From assembly GCA_034717695.1 (NCBI GenBank), contig JAYELS010000055.1, positions 1 through 64,000 on the forward strand: a DNA stretch of 64,000 bases. The letters are read 5' to 3'. The position numbers and the translations under genes were made by a program. Within the stretch, counting starts at the first letter, position 1; every line of letters starts with the position of its first letter. The notes under the pieces are model-generated. The model saw only the letters and a list, made by a program, of their open reading frames with translations, was not told the origin of the DNA and made no database searches. Below are positions 47,347 through 57,190 of this stretch, piece by piece. The DNA is from NAT127 sp034717695. Its GTDB lineage: Bacteria; Pseudomonadota; Gammaproteobacteria; Pseudomonadales; Porticoccaceae.

Positions 47347-47994
47347 TCAGGTTTCGGTGGTGGTCCAGGTGGTGATGACCTTGTCGATGTCGCCATTGTG
47401 ACGGGCGAAGGCCTGGGCAAACTGGTTGCGGAAGGTGGTGCCGAGGTTGATGCCGTTGATGATCACGTTGACCACCTTCCACTCGCCCTTGCGGTTCTGG
47501 CCCATGCTGTAGAGCAGCGGGTACTTGGCGTCGGCGCCCTGGATCTCCTGCACCACGGTCACCTTGCGCTGGCCGTCGAGGGGCTCACGGGGGGGCAGCA
47601 CCACGATCTTCTGGTCGCTGTAGTTGAGCAGCCCCCTGCCGTAGGTCTCCACCAGCCCGCGGGTGAAGGCCTCGCGAAACCTCGCCTGCTGCTCGGCTGT
47701 CGCCGCGGCGCGGTGCTTGCCCATCACGTTCAGGGCGATCCAGTGGAAATCCACCACCGGCTCGAGGGTGGCGGACAGCTCGTCGAAGAAGCGGCCCATC
47801 ATGGCGTTCTTCTCGCTCTCGCTGGCGGCGCCGGCGAGGGCCTTGCGGTAGCGGGCGATATCGTCCAGCAGGCGATCGGTGACGTCCTGCACCAGGGCGT
47901 GGGGCGCGGGCGCCGCCCCCACATTGGCCATGGCAGGGGCGCAAATGAGCAGCAGCGAGGCGATCAGGGCGGTGATGAATGCCGGTACTTTCAT
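47347..47994 (-). CDS. mlaC: Phospholipid-binding protein MlaC
   Basis: The 215-residue periplasmic protein has a signal peptide (cleavage at APAMA/NV) and the MlaC/Ttg2D fold, with LNYSDQKIVVLPP and KGEWKVVNVIINGINL. MlaC carries phospholipids between outer- and inner-membrane complexes. It is usually preceded by mlaF, mlaE and mlaD and followed by mlaB. Here none of these is beside it: kdsD diverges directly upstream and ibaG is directly downstream. Confidence 0.92.
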   Translation of the reverse strand: MKVPAFITALIASLLLICAPAMANVGAAPAPHALVQDVTDRLLDDIARYRKALAGAASESEKNAMMGRFFDELSATLEPVVDFHWIALNVMGKHRAAATAEQQARFREAFTRGLVETYGRGLLNYSDQKIVVLPPREPLDGQRKVTVVQEIQGADAKYPLLYSMGQNRKGEWKVVNVIINGINLGTTFRNQFAQAFARHNGDIDKVITTWTTTET

Positions 47995-48171
47995 GGGAAT
48001 GTCCTCGTCTTCGTTCGAAACCCTGGCTATGACAACGGCCCGCGCCGCGAAGTGCCCGGGGCCCCGGGCGGGCCCCACGGGAGCAGGGAAACCCTGGCAC
48101 GCAGGGCCGCGCACTATACCATTCCCGCCCCCCGCCAAGGAACAACCGGGGCGCCGCGGAGACGGTATAAC

Positions 48172-48223
48172 GGTTCCCTTGGCACGGGCCAGGGTTATAA
48201 TCCCGGCCCAGAGCCAGGGAACC
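48172..48223 (+). promoter_or_regulatory. kdsD promoter and dyad over the ribosome site
   Basis: A TATAAT-type -10 (about 48196-48201) is flanked by GGTTCCC (48172-48178) and GGGAACC (48217-48223), with a nested GGGCC/GGCCC pair. The right arm covers the AGGGA ribosome site. A transcript starting at this -10 would contain only the right arms, so the dyad is more likely a DNA feature than an RNA one. Confidence 0.4.
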
Positions 48224-48226
48224 ACC

Positions 48227-49198
48227 ATGACCGACCCCCATTTCATCGTCTCCGCGCGGCGCACCGTGCAACTGGAAGCCGAGGCCGTGCAGAGCCTCGC
48301 CGCACGCATTGGGGACGGATTCGTGCGCGCCTGCCAACTGATCCTGGCCTGCCAGGGGCGCACCATCGTCACCGGCATGGGCAAGTCCGGGCACGTTGGC
48401 CGCAAGATCGCCGCCACCCTGGCAAGCACCGGCTCCCCGGCGTTCTTCGTCCACCCCGGGGAGGCGAGCCACGGCGATCTGGGCATGATCACCGCCAGCG
48501 ACGTGGTGATCGCCATTTCCAGCTCGGGCTCCACCGCCGAGGTGGTGACCCTGCTGCCCCTCATCAAGCGCCTCGGCATCCCCCTCATCAGCATGACCGG
48601 CAACCCCGCCTCGCCCCTCGCCAAGGCCGCAGACGCCCTGATCGACATCAGCGTCACCAAGGAGGCCTGCCCCCTCGACCTCGCCCCCACCACCAGCACC
48701 ACCGTGACCCTGGTGATGGGGGACGCCCTCGCCATCGCCCTGCTGGAGGCGCGGGGCTTCACCGCCGAGGACTTCGCCTTCTCCCACCCGGGGGGCGCCC
48801 TCGGTCGCAAGCTGCTGTTGCGGGTCGCGGACATCATGCACGGCGGCCACCAGGTGCCCCGGGTAGCCGAGGACTCCCTGCTGCGCCACGCCCTGCTGGA
48901 GATGACCGAGAAGGGCTTCGGCATGACCACCGTGGTCTCTGACCGGGATGAACTGCTCGGCGTCTTCACCGATGGCGACCTGCGCCGCGCGGTGGACCAG
49001 GGGGTCGACATCAACACCGTGGCGGTGGGCGCGGTGATGACCCGCAACTGCAAGACGGTGGCCGCCGACAGCCTCGCCGCCGAGGCCCTGCGCATCATGG
49101 AGACCCGCAAGATCACTGCCCTGGTGGTGGAGGACGACAGCCGCCACCCCATCGGCGTGATCCACATGCACGACATCCTTCGTGCCGGCATCATCTGA
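48227..49198 (+). CDS. kdsD: D-arabinose 5-phosphate isomerase
   Basis: The 323-residue enzyme has a SIS sugar-isomerase domain (GMGKSGHVGRKIAATLAS) and two CBS domains. It makes arabinose 5-phosphate for KDO of LPS. The start at 48227 has AGGGA 6-7 nt upstream. It begins the LPS/sigma-54 operon block. Confidence 0.95.
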   Translation: MTDPHFIVSARRTVQLEAEAVQSLAARIGDGFVRACQLILACQGRTIVTGMGKSGHVGRKIAATLASTGSPAFFVHPGEASHGDLGMITASDVVIAISSSGSTAEVVTLLPLIKRLGIPLISMTGNPASPLAKAADALIDISVTKEACPLDLAPTTSTTVTLVMGDALAIALLEARGFTAEDFAFSHPGGALGRKLLLRVADIMHGGHQVPRVAEDSLLRHALLEMTEKGFGMTTVVSDRDELLGVFTDGDLRRAVDQGVDINTVAVGAVMTRNCKTVAADSLAAEALRIMETRKITALVVEDDSRHPIGVIHMHDILRAGII

Positions 49199-49207
49199 GG
49201 AGCCCCG

Positions 49208-49726
49208 GTGAATCCCCAAGACGCCGCCCGCCAGATCCGCCTGCTGCTGCTCGATGTCGACGGCGTGCTCACCGACGGCCGCCTCTACTACGGCAACAAC
49301 GGCGAAGAGCTGAAGGCCTTCCACATCCAGGACGGCCTCGGCATCAAGCTGCTCCAGCGCAACGGCGTGCGGGTGGGCATCATCACCGGGCGCCGCTCCG
49401 CCCTGCTCGCCCGCCGCGCGGCGGAACTCGGCATCGATCGGGTGGTCCAGGGCCGCGAGGACAAATCCCGGGCGCTGGACGAGTGGCTGGCGGCCGATCC
49501 CCTCCCCCTCCACCAGATCGCCTTCATGGGCGACGACCTGCCGGATCTGCCGGTGATGGCGCGGGTGGGCCTCGCCCTCACGGTGGCCGATTGCGCCAGC
49601 ACGGTGGCGGAGCGCGCCCACTGGCAGGCCCGCCGGGGGGGTGGCCGGGGCGCGGTGCGGGAGGCCGCGGAGTTCATTCTCAAGGCCCAGGGCCTGTTCG
49701 ACGGGGCCATCGAGGACTACCGCTAG
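49208..49726 (+). CDS. kdsC: KDO 8-phosphate phosphatase
   Basis: The 172-residue HAD-like phosphatase begins LLLLDVDGVLTDGRLYYG with both catalytic aspartates (DVDGVLTD). It dephosphorylates KDO-8-phosphate. The GTG start is 9 bp after kdsD, and the next gene starts directly after its stop. Confidence 0.95.
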   Translation: MNPQDAARQIRLLLLDVDGVLTDGRLYYGNNGEELKAFHIQDGLGIKLLQRNGVRVGIITGRRSALLARRAAELGIDRVVQGREDKSRALDEWLAADPLPLHQIAFMGDDLPDLPVMARVGLALTVADCASTVAERAHWQARRGGGRGAVREAAEFILKAQGLFDGAIEDYR

Positions 49727-50293
49727 ATGAAGAACCTGGTGATGCTGTTTGCCCTGATCGCCCTGTCGGCGGTGTTCCTGCTGTTCTGGGACTCGCCCCC
49801 GGAGTTCTTCTTCGGCACCGGCAGGACCCAGGTCGAGGCGCTGCCCACCGCCGACAGCTACATGCACAATCCGGTCACCACCCAGTACAACGCCGACGGG
49901 GTCGAGACCTACACCCTCGGCGCCCGCACCGGGCTCTACTACAATCGGGACGACCGCTTCGAGGTGGAGGCGCCGCACCTCACCGCGCGGCGCGACGCCA
50001 GCGACGACACCCCCTGGCAACTGCGCGCCCGGGAAGCCCACACCCTAGACGGCGGGCAGCAGGTGGTCTTGTCCGGCGAGGTCCACGCCTGGAACGATGG
50101 CCCCCGGGGCAAGAGCACCTTCGACACCGAGGAACTGCGCTTCAACCCCGACGACAACAGCGCCGAAACCGACCGCAAGGTCACCATCCACTACCCCGGC
50201 GGCTACAGCACCGGGGTGGGCATGCGGGCGGACTTCGGCGCCGAAACCTACCAACTTCTCAACCAGGTACAGGGCAGGCACCATGGCCGTTAA
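49727..50293 (+). CDS. lptC: LPS export protein LptC
   Basis: The 188-residue protein has one N-terminal membrane helix (MLFALIALSAVFLLFW) and a periplasmic beta-jellyroll. It receives LPS from LptB2FG and passes it to LptA. It abuts kdsC and overlaps lptA by 11 nt. Confidence 0.92.
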   Translation: MKNLVMLFALIALSAVFLLFWDSPPEFFFGTGRTQVEALPTADSYMHNPVTTQYNADGVETYTLGARTGLYYNRDDRFEVEAPHLTARRDASDDTPWQLRAREAHTLDGGQQVVLSGEVHAWNDGPRGKSTFDTEELRFNPDDNSAETDRKVTIHYPGGYSTGVGMRADFGAETYQLLNQVQGRHHGR

Positions 50294-50794
50294 AGGAACA
50301 CTCACCGCGATGCTGCTCGCCATGGCGCTTGCCGGCAGCGCGGCCATGGCCCTGCCCGACGATCGCCACCAGGCCATCGAAATCCAGTCCCGCAGCGCCA
50401 TTCGCGAGGAAAAGCGCGGTCTCACCGTCTACGAGGGCAATGTCACCATCCGCCAGGGCAGCATTCTGATCCGCGCCGACAAGGTCACCGTGATGAGCAC
50501 CGGCAACCAGGTCAGCCGCATCGTCTGCACCGGCACCCCGGCCCACTACCAGCAGCAGCCCAAGCCCGGGGACAAGCCGGTGATCGCCCGCGCCAACACC
50601 ATCGAATACCTGCTCGACCAGGACATCATCCAGTTGATCGCCAACGCCAGCCTCGAGCAGGCCGGCGCCACCCTCACCGGCGAGCGCATCGACTACGACC
50701 TCAAGCAGGAAATCATCAAGGCCCGGGGCGACACCAGCGGCAACCAGCGCATCCGCATGGTGATTCCCCCCAGCCAGCAGAAGGAAGCCAGCGA

Positions 50795-50798
<4 letters not shown>
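50283..50798 (+). CDS. lptA: LPS transport periplasmic protein LptA
   Basis: The 171-residue precursor has a signal peptide (LLAMALAGSAAMA/LP) and the OstA-like beta-jellyroll (YEGNVTIRQGSILIRADKV). It bridges the inner and outer membranes for LPS. The start lies inside the end of lptC, and the gene overlaps lptB by 4 nt. Confidence 0.93.
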
Positions 50799-51520
<722 letters not shown>

Positions 51521-51529
51521 GGGATATGG

Positions 51530-51574
51530 GTCTGACGCCTGACGTCTGACGTCTGACGTCTGACGTCTGACGCC
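51530..51574. repeat. TGACGTC heptamer array between lptB and rpoN
   Basis: About six copies of the TCTGACG unit lie in the 188-bp gap, five of them perfect. Smaller sets of the same unit occur in the glutamine-synthetase operon gaps at 2007-2072 and 3861-3897. Confidence 0.8.
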
Positions 51575-51708
51575 ATGGAGGCTACCCTGGGCGATGGGTC
51601 CGCCCATCACCCAACCTCGGTCGGCACATATTTTGCTAGGCGGATTGCCTGAAGCGCTGCGCGGGGCTACACTCATCGGCAACAGACCCCTTTTTCCGCA
51701 GCCACTGA

Positions 51709-53169
51709 ATGAGACAATCCCTGCAGTTAAAAATCGGCCAGCAGCTGACGATGACACCCCAGCTGCAACAGGCGATCCGGTTATTGCAGCTCTCCTCCCT
51801 CGACCTGCACCAGGAAATCCAGCAAGCCCTCTACTCCAACCCCCTGCTCGAACTGACCGATGAGTACGACAACGGCGAGGCCGATGCCGGCGCCGAGCAC
51901 GAGCAGCTGGCGGAGGATCCCCTCACCGCCGACCGGGACTGGGACGACGCCCCCATCCCAGAGGAGCTCCCGGTGGACGCCAAGTGGGAGGACATCTACC
52001 CCACCGCCCCGGCGCCGGGGCAGTCCCAGCAGGGCGGGGAGTCCCGGGATTTCGAGAGCTTCCACAGCGTCACCGACTCCCTGCGGGATCACCTCCACTG
52101 GCAGCTCAACCTCACCCCCATGTCGGCCATCGACAACCTCATCGCCACCGCCATCATCGACGCGGTCACTGATGACGGCCTGCTCGGCACCCCCATCGCC
52201 GAGATCCACGAATCCTTCATCGAGGACGGCGTCGAATTCGACGAGGTCCTGGCGGTGCTGCACCGCGTCCAGCAGTTCGACCCCCCGGGCATCGCCGCCG
52301 CCGACCTGCGGGAGTGCCTGCTCATTCAGCTGCGCCAGTTCAGCCCCGACACTCCCCACCTCCAGGACGCCATCCACTTGGTGGACAATCACCTCGCCCT
52401 GGTGGCGGAGCGGGACTTCAACCAGCTGCGCCGCAGGACCGCCATGGACACCGAGGCCCTCACCGCCGCCATCCGCCTGATCCAGAGCCTCTCGCCCCGG
52501 CCCGGGGAGCACATCGGCGGCGGCGAGGTGGAATACGTGGTGCCCGATGTGCGGGTGCGCAAGGTCAACGGCAGCTGGCAGGTGAGCCTCAACGGCGACA
52601 TCACCCCGCGCATCTGCATCAACCAGCAGTACGCCGACCTGGTGCGCCGCGCCGACAACAGCGACGACAACACCTTCCTGCGCAACCAGCTGCAGGAGGC
52701 CCGCTGGTTCCTGCGCAGCCTCGAAAGCCGCAACGAGACCCTGCTGCGGGTCTCCAGCTGCATCGTCGAGATGCAGCGCGGCTTCCTCGAAAAGGGCCCC
52801 GAGGCGATGCGTCCCATGGTGCTCGCCGACGTGGCGGAACAGCTCGGCCTGCACGAATCCACCATCTCCCGGGTCACCACCCAGAAGTACATCGACACCC
52901 CCCAGGGGGTGTTCGAGCTCAAGTATTTCTTCTCCAGCCACGTGGGCACCAGCAGCGGCGGGGAGTGTTCATCCACCGCCATTCGTGCCATGCTGAAAAA
53001 AATGATCGGCGCGGAGAATCCCGCCAAACCCCTGAGCGACAACAAGCTCGCCGCCATGTTCGACGAGCAGGGCATCCAGGTGGCGCGGCGCACCGTGGCC
53101 AAGTACCGCGAGGCCATGGGCATCCCCACCTCCAGCGAACGCAAGCGTTTCAAACAGGGCAGCTGCTGA
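51709..53169 (+). CDS. rpoN: RNA polymerase sigma-54 factor
   Basis: The 486-residue protein has a Gln-rich activator-interacting region I (SLQLKIGQQLTMTPQLQQAI), an acidic region II, a core-binding region and the RpoN box ARRTVAKYREAMGIP near the end. It transcribes -24/-12 promoters with enhancer proteins. The hmp promoter in this window is a possible target. Confidence 0.97.
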   Translation: MRQSLQLKIGQQLTMTPQLQQAIRLLQLSSLDLHQEIQQALYSNPLLELTDEYDNGEADAGAEHEQLAEDPLTADRDWDDAPIPEELPVDAKWEDIYPTAPAPGQSQQGGESRDFESFHSVTDSLRDHLHWQLNLTPMSAIDNLIATAIIDAVTDDGLLGTPIAEIHESFIEDGVEFDEVLAVLHRVQQFDPPGIAAADLRECLLIQLRQFSPDTPHLQDAIHLVDNHLALVAERDFNQLRRRTAMDTEALTAAIRLIQSLSPRPGEHIGGGEVEYVVPDVRVRKVNGSWQVSLNGDITPRICINQQYADLVRRADNSDDNTFLRNQLQEARWFLRSLESRNETLLRVSSCIVEMQRGFLEKGPEAMRPMVLADVAEQLGLHESTISRVTTQKYIDTPQGVFELKYFFSSHVGTSSGGECSSTAIRAMLKKMIGAENPAKPLSDNKLAAMFDEQGIQVARRTVAKYREAMGIPTSSERKRFKQGSC

Positions 53170-53211
53170 CAGCGCGCCCGCACAACCCAAGTAGCCAGTA
53201 AGGAGATTGCC

Positions 53212-53499
53212 ATGCAACTGAACATCAGCGGACACCACCTCGACATCACCGATGCGATCCGCGACTACGTCACCAGCAAGCTGGCCCGCCTCGAACGCCA
53301 CCACGACCGCATCACCAGCACCAGCGTCATCCTGTCCGTTGACAAACTCATCCAGAAGGCCGAGGCCACCGTGCACGTCAGCGGCGGCGAATTCTTCGCC
53401 GACTCCGAGCACGAGGACCTCTACGCCGCCATCGACATGCTGGCCGACAAGCTCGACCGGCAACTGATCAAGCACAAGGAAAAACAGCGGGGTCATTGA
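53212..53499 (+). CDS. hpf: Ribosome hibernation promoting factor
   Basis: The 95-residue short-form HPF has the YfiA/HPF fold (ISGHHLDITDAIRDYVTSKL). It forms 100S ribosomes in slow growth. It is between rpoN and ptsN as in other Gammaproteobacteria. Confidence 0.94.
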   Translation: MQLNISGHHLDITDAIRDYVTSKLARLERHHDRITSTSVILSVDKLIQKAEATVHVSGGEFFADSEHEDLYAAIDMLADKLDRQLIKHKEKQRGH

Positions 53500-53507
53500 G
53501 TCCATCC

Positions 53508-53969
53508 ATGAAAATCGCCGACCTACTCACCCCCGAGCACACCTACTGCAACATCGACGGGGTGAGCAAAAAGCGGGTGCTGGAAAACCTCTCCCTGTTT
53601 CTCAATGACGAGGGGGACTTCTCCGGCACCGACGCCGACGCCATCTACCAGAAGCTCCTCGAACGGGAGCGCCTCGGCAGCACCGGGATCGGCTCGGGCG
53701 TCGCCGTTCCCCACTGCCGGGTGCCCGGCTGCACCCAGATCACCGGGGTGCTGCTCAAGCTCAACGACCAGGTGGATTTCGACGCCATCGACGGCAAGCC
53801 GGTGGATCTGGTGTTCGCACTGATGGTGCCCCAGGAGCACAGCGACGATCACCTCAAGGCCCTCGCCGCCATCGCCGAACTGATGCAGAGCGAGGAGGTG
53901 CGCCGCCGCCTCAGGGGCGCCACCAGCAACCGCCACCTGTTCGACCTCGCCACCGGCCAGGACGGCTGA
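53508..53969 (+). CDS. ptsN: Nitrogen-PTS IIA protein
   Basis: The 153-residue EIIA-Ntr has the phosphorylated His in SGVAVPHCRVPG. It regulates potassium and nitrogen metabolism. The ATG at 53508 is chosen; a TTG 12 nt upstream is also possible. It overlaps rapZ by 1 nt. Confidence 0.94.
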   Translation: MKIADLLTPEHTYCNIDGVSKKRVLENLSLFLNDEGDFSGTDADAIYQKLLERERLGSTGIGSGVAVPHCRVPGCTQITGVLLKLNDQVDFDAIDGKPVDLVFALMVPQEHSDDHLKALAAIAELMQSEEVRRRLRGATSNRHLFDLATGQDG

Positions 53970-54868
53970 TGAGCGGCGCTGCTCCGCTGATGCGCCTGGT
54001 GGTGATCAGTGGCCGCTCCGGTTCCGGCAAGAGCACCGCGCTGCACATCCTCGAGGACCTCGGTTTCACCTGCATCGACAACCTCCCGGCGGGGCTGTTG
54101 CCGGGGCTGTTCGCGGAGATCGCCAACGGCCCCGGGCACGCTCCCACCCACATCGCGGTGGGCATCGACGCCCGCAACCTGATGGGCAACCTGGACGAGC
54201 TGGCGCAGATCCTCGAAAGGCTCCGGGACAGCGGTGTGCGCTGCGAAGTGGTGTTCCTCGACGCCCGCACCCCGATCCTCATCCGCCGCTACAGCGAGAC
54301 CCGGCGCAAGCATCCCCTGAGCTCCCTCAAGATCGACCTGAAGCAGGCCCTGGCCCTGGAGCGGGAGATCCTCGAGCCGGTGGCGGCCATCGCCGATCGC
54401 CAGATCGACACCAGCAACATGACCCTCCACCAGCTGCGGGACTTGGTCAAGAAGCAGATCGTGCCGGGCAGCGAGGGGGACATGGCGATCCTCTTCAACT
54501 CCTTCGGCTTCAAGCACGGCGTGCCCCTCGATGCCGATTTCGTCTTCGACGTGCGCAACCTGCCCAATCCCTACTGGAAGCCGGAGCTGCGCAACCTCAC
54601 CGGCCGCGACCCGGCGGTGGTGGCCTTTCTCGAGTCCCAGACCGACGTGGCGGCCATGCTCGCCGACCTGATCGGATTCTTTTCCCGCTGGCTGCCGAAA
54701 CTCGTCGCCAGCAACCGCAGTTACCTCACCATCGCCATCGGCTGCACCGGCGGCCAGCACCGCTCGGTGTACATTGCACGGCGCCTGTACGAGTATTTCC
54801 AGGCCCAATACCCCAACGTCCAGATTCAGCATCGCGAGCTGGAAGACGAACAGACCACCCATCCCTGA
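53969..54868 (+). CDS. rapZ: RNase adapter protein RapZ
   Basis: The 299-residue P-loop protein has Walker A SGRSGSGKST at the start and the C-terminal GCTGGQHRSVYIARRL. It directs RNase E to GlmZ in E. coli and also binds nucleotide. The first codon overlaps the ptsN stop (TGATG). Confidence 0.95.
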   Translation: MSGAAPLMRLVVISGRSGSGKSTALHILEDLGFTCIDNLPAGLLPGLFAEIANGPGHAPTHIAVGIDARNLMGNLDELAQILERLRDSGVRCEVVFLDARTPILIRRYSETRRKHPLSSLKIDLKQALALEREILEPVAAIADRQIDTSNMTLHQLRDLVKKQIVPGSEGDMAILFNSFGFKHGVPLDADFVFDVRNLPNPYWKPELRNLTGRDPAVVAFLESQTDVAAMLADLIGFFSRWLPKLVASNRSYLTIAIGCTGGQHRSVYIARRLYEYFQAQYPNVQIQHRELEDEQTTHP

Positions 54869-54895
54869 CCCCACGGAAAAGGCCTTCACCCCGCG

Positions 54896-55165
54896 ATGAT
54901 CGAAACGCAACTGACCATCATCAACAAACTCGGGCTCCACGCCCGGGCCGCCGCCAAGCTCGCCGCCACCGCCGGGGGCTTTCGCTGCAATGTCCGCACC
55001 GGCAAGGATGCCAGGCTGGTGGACGCCAAGAGTGTCATGTCGCTGATGTTGCTGGCGGCGAGCCAGGGCACCGTGCTCAACTTCCAGTTCGACGGGGACG
55101 ACGAACAGGACGCCCACGCCGCCGTCAGCCGCCTGCTTGCCGATGCCTTCGGGGAAGAACAATAA
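54896..55165 (+). CDS. ptsO: Nitrogen-PTS phosphocarrier NPr (HPr-like)
   Basis: The 89-residue HPr-like protein has the phosphorylated His in NKLGLHARAAAKLA and the Ser region DAKSVMSLMLLAAS. It transfers phosphate from EI-Ntr to PtsN. Confidence 0.94.
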   Translation: MIETQLTIINKLGLHARAAAKLAATAGGFRCNVRTGKDARLVDAKSVMSLMLLAASQGTVLNFQFDGDDEQDAHAAVSRLLADAFGEEQ

Positions 55166-55240
55166 CCCCGGGTAGCACCGCCCCCGCCCTGCCGATACAC
55201 TAGCCGCCTTCGCGCATCCCCACCTCGAGGGAGACATCCG

Positions 55241-56590
55241 GTGGCAACCAAACCGAGCCAGCTGGCCCTTCTGGCCAGGATCGACCAGATCATCGACCCG
55301 GCGGACCTCAACCGCCTGGCCCACATGCTCAACAACCTGGCGATCCCGGACATCGCCCACCATATCGAATCCGCGCCGCCCCGCGCCCGGCGCATTCTGT
55401 GGGAGCTGCTCGATGAGGAATTCGAGGGGGAGGTACTGGGGGAACTGAGCGAACAGGTGCGCCAGGAGTTCCTCGAGGGCATGGACAGCGCCGAGGTGGC
55501 CTCGCTGTTCGAGGGCATGGACCTCGACGACATCGCCGACATCATCCAGCAGTTGCCGGACCAGGTGATTCCCGAGGTGCTCCAGGCCATGGACGCCCAG
55601 GATCGCCAGCGGGTGGAGCAGGTGCTTACCTTCGCCGAGGACACCGCCGGCGGCCTGATGAACACCGACACCATCACGGTGCGCCCCGACCTCACCATGG
55701 ACGTTGTGCTGCGCTACCTGCGCCGCCACGAGGAGATCCCCGAGGTCACCGACAACCTCTTCGTGGTCAACCGCAACGACACCTTCCTCGGCATCCTGCC
55801 GATCCGCAAGCTGCTCACCAGCAGCCTCAACATCACCGTGCGGGAGGTGATGGTCACCGATGTGGAAGCCATTCCCGCCACCCTGCCGGATTCCGAGGTG
55901 GCCCACCTGTTCGAGCGCCACGACTGGGTATCGGCGCCGGTGGTGGACGAGCGCGGCAAGCTGGTGGGGCGGATCACCATCGACGACGTGGTGGACGTGA
56001 TCATCGAGGACGCCGACCACTCGCTGCTCGGCCTCGCGGGCCTCAGCGACGAGGAGGAAACCTTCAGCTCGGTGCGCCGCTCCGCCCCCGCCCGGGCCCT
56101 GTGGCTGTGCATCAACCTGGTGTCCTGCCTGGTGGCGGCGTCGGTGGTCAACCTCTTCGCCGACACCATCGACAAGGTGGTGGCCCTCGCCGTACTGATG
56201 CCCATCGTCGCCAACATGGGCGGTGTCGCCGGCCACCAGACCCTCACCGTGGTGGTGCGCGGCATGGCCCTCGGCCAGGTCAGCCGCAGCAACCTGCGCT
56301 GGCTGTTCACCAAGGAATTCACCGTGGGCTGCCTCAACGGCATGCTGTGGGCGCTGGTGATGGGGGCGGTCGCCTCCCTGTGGTTCCACGACCACCTGAT
56401 CGGCCTCATCATCGCCGCCGCCATGGCCATCAACCTGGTGATCGCCGCCGCCGCGGGCGCGCTGCTGCCGGTAATCCTCAAGGCCATGCGCATCGACCCG
56501 GCCCTGGCCGGCAGCATGGCCCTCACCACCGTCACCGATGTGATGGGATTCTTCTCCTTCCTCGGCCTCGCCACGGTGTTCTATGCCTGA
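55241..56590 (+). CDS. mgtE: Magnesium transporter MgtE
   Basis: The 449-residue protein has an N-terminal MgtE domain, two CBS domains (about 130-255) and five C-terminal membrane helices with VANMGGVAGHQTLTVVVRG. The CBS region gates the channel by sensing magnesium. The GTG start has GAGGGAG upstream. It overlaps darP by 8 nt. Confidence 0.93.
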   Translation: MATKPSQLALLARIDQIIDPADLNRLAHMLNNLAIPDIAHHIESAPPRARRILWELLDEEFEGEVLGELSEQVRQEFLEGMDSAEVASLFEGMDLDDIADIIQQLPDQVIPEVLQAMDAQDRQRVEQVLTFAEDTAGGLMNTDTITVRPDLTMDVVLRYLRRHEEIPEVTDNLFVVNRNDTFLGILPIRKLLTSSLNITVREVMVTDVEAIPATLPDSEVAHLFERHDWVSAPVVDERGKLVGRITIDDVVDVIIEDADHSLLGLAGLSDEEETFSSVRRSAPARALWLCINLVSCLVAASVVNLFADTIDKVVALAVLMPIVANMGGVAGHQTLTVVVRGMALGQVSRSNLRWLFTKEFTVGCLNGMLWALVMGAVASLWFHDHLIGLIIAAAMAINLVIAAAAGALLPVILKAMRIDPALAGSMALTTVTDVMGFFSFLGLATVFYA

Positions 56591-57158
56591 CCACGACTTC
56601 GACGATCTCCCCGACAACGGCGACGAGCCGCTGAGCAAATCCGCCCTGAAACGGGAGATGACAGCGCTCCAGAAACTCGGCCAGACCCTCATCGCCATGC
56701 CCGACAGCCAGCTCGCCCAGGTACCCTTGAGCGAGGAGCTGCTCGACGCCATCCACCTCTACCGGCGCCTCAGCCAGCGGGAGGCGCGGCGTCGGCTGCT
56801 GCAGTTCATCGGCAAGCAGATGCGCCGCGAGGACAGCGACGGCATCGCCGCCGCCCTCGCCCGCTTCGAGCAGCAGAACCAGCAATTTCGCCAGCGCTTC
56901 CACCGCCTCGAAACCCTGCGGGACGACCTCATCCGCGACGGCGACCGGGCGCTGGCGCCCCTGCTCGACGAGCACCCCGCCCTCGATCGCCAGTGGCTGC
57001 GCCAGATCATCCGCCTGGCCCAGCAGGAAGCGCGCAGGGAAAAGCCGCCGGCGGCGGCGCGCAAGCTGTTTCGATATCTGCGGGAGCATCTGGTGGATGA
57101 CGAGAGCGCCGCGGAAAACGACGATACCACCACAGTGGATGACGAAAGCGACGACTGA
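56583..57158 (+). CDS. darP: Ribosome-associated protein DarP (YjgA, DUF615)
   Basis: The 191-residue protein has the YjgA signature LSKSALKREMTALQKLGQTL and a long helical region (HRLETLRDDLIRDGD). It aids 50S subunit assembly. Its start overlaps the end of mgtE. The tail is acidic. Confidence 0.92.
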   Translation: MPDHDFDDLPDNGDEPLSKSALKREMTALQKLGQTLIAMPDSQLAQVPLSEELLDAIHLYRRLSQREARRRLLQFIGKQMRREDSDGIAAALARFEQQNQQFRQRFHRLETLRDDLIRDGDRALAPLLDEHPALDRQWLRQIIRLAQQEARREKPPAAARKLFRYLREHLVDDESAAENDDTTTVDDESDD

Positions 57159-57190
57159 GAGGCTGCCGCCTCAACGCGGGTCCAGGCCCC

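Noticed and set aside
51530..51574. Possible CRISPR array
   Set aside because: The repeat unit is 7 bp without spacers and no cas genes are near.
53849..56752. Long antisense open frame over ptsN-rapZ-npr-mgtE
   Set aside because: Same reason; the plus-strand genes have clear families and conserved order.
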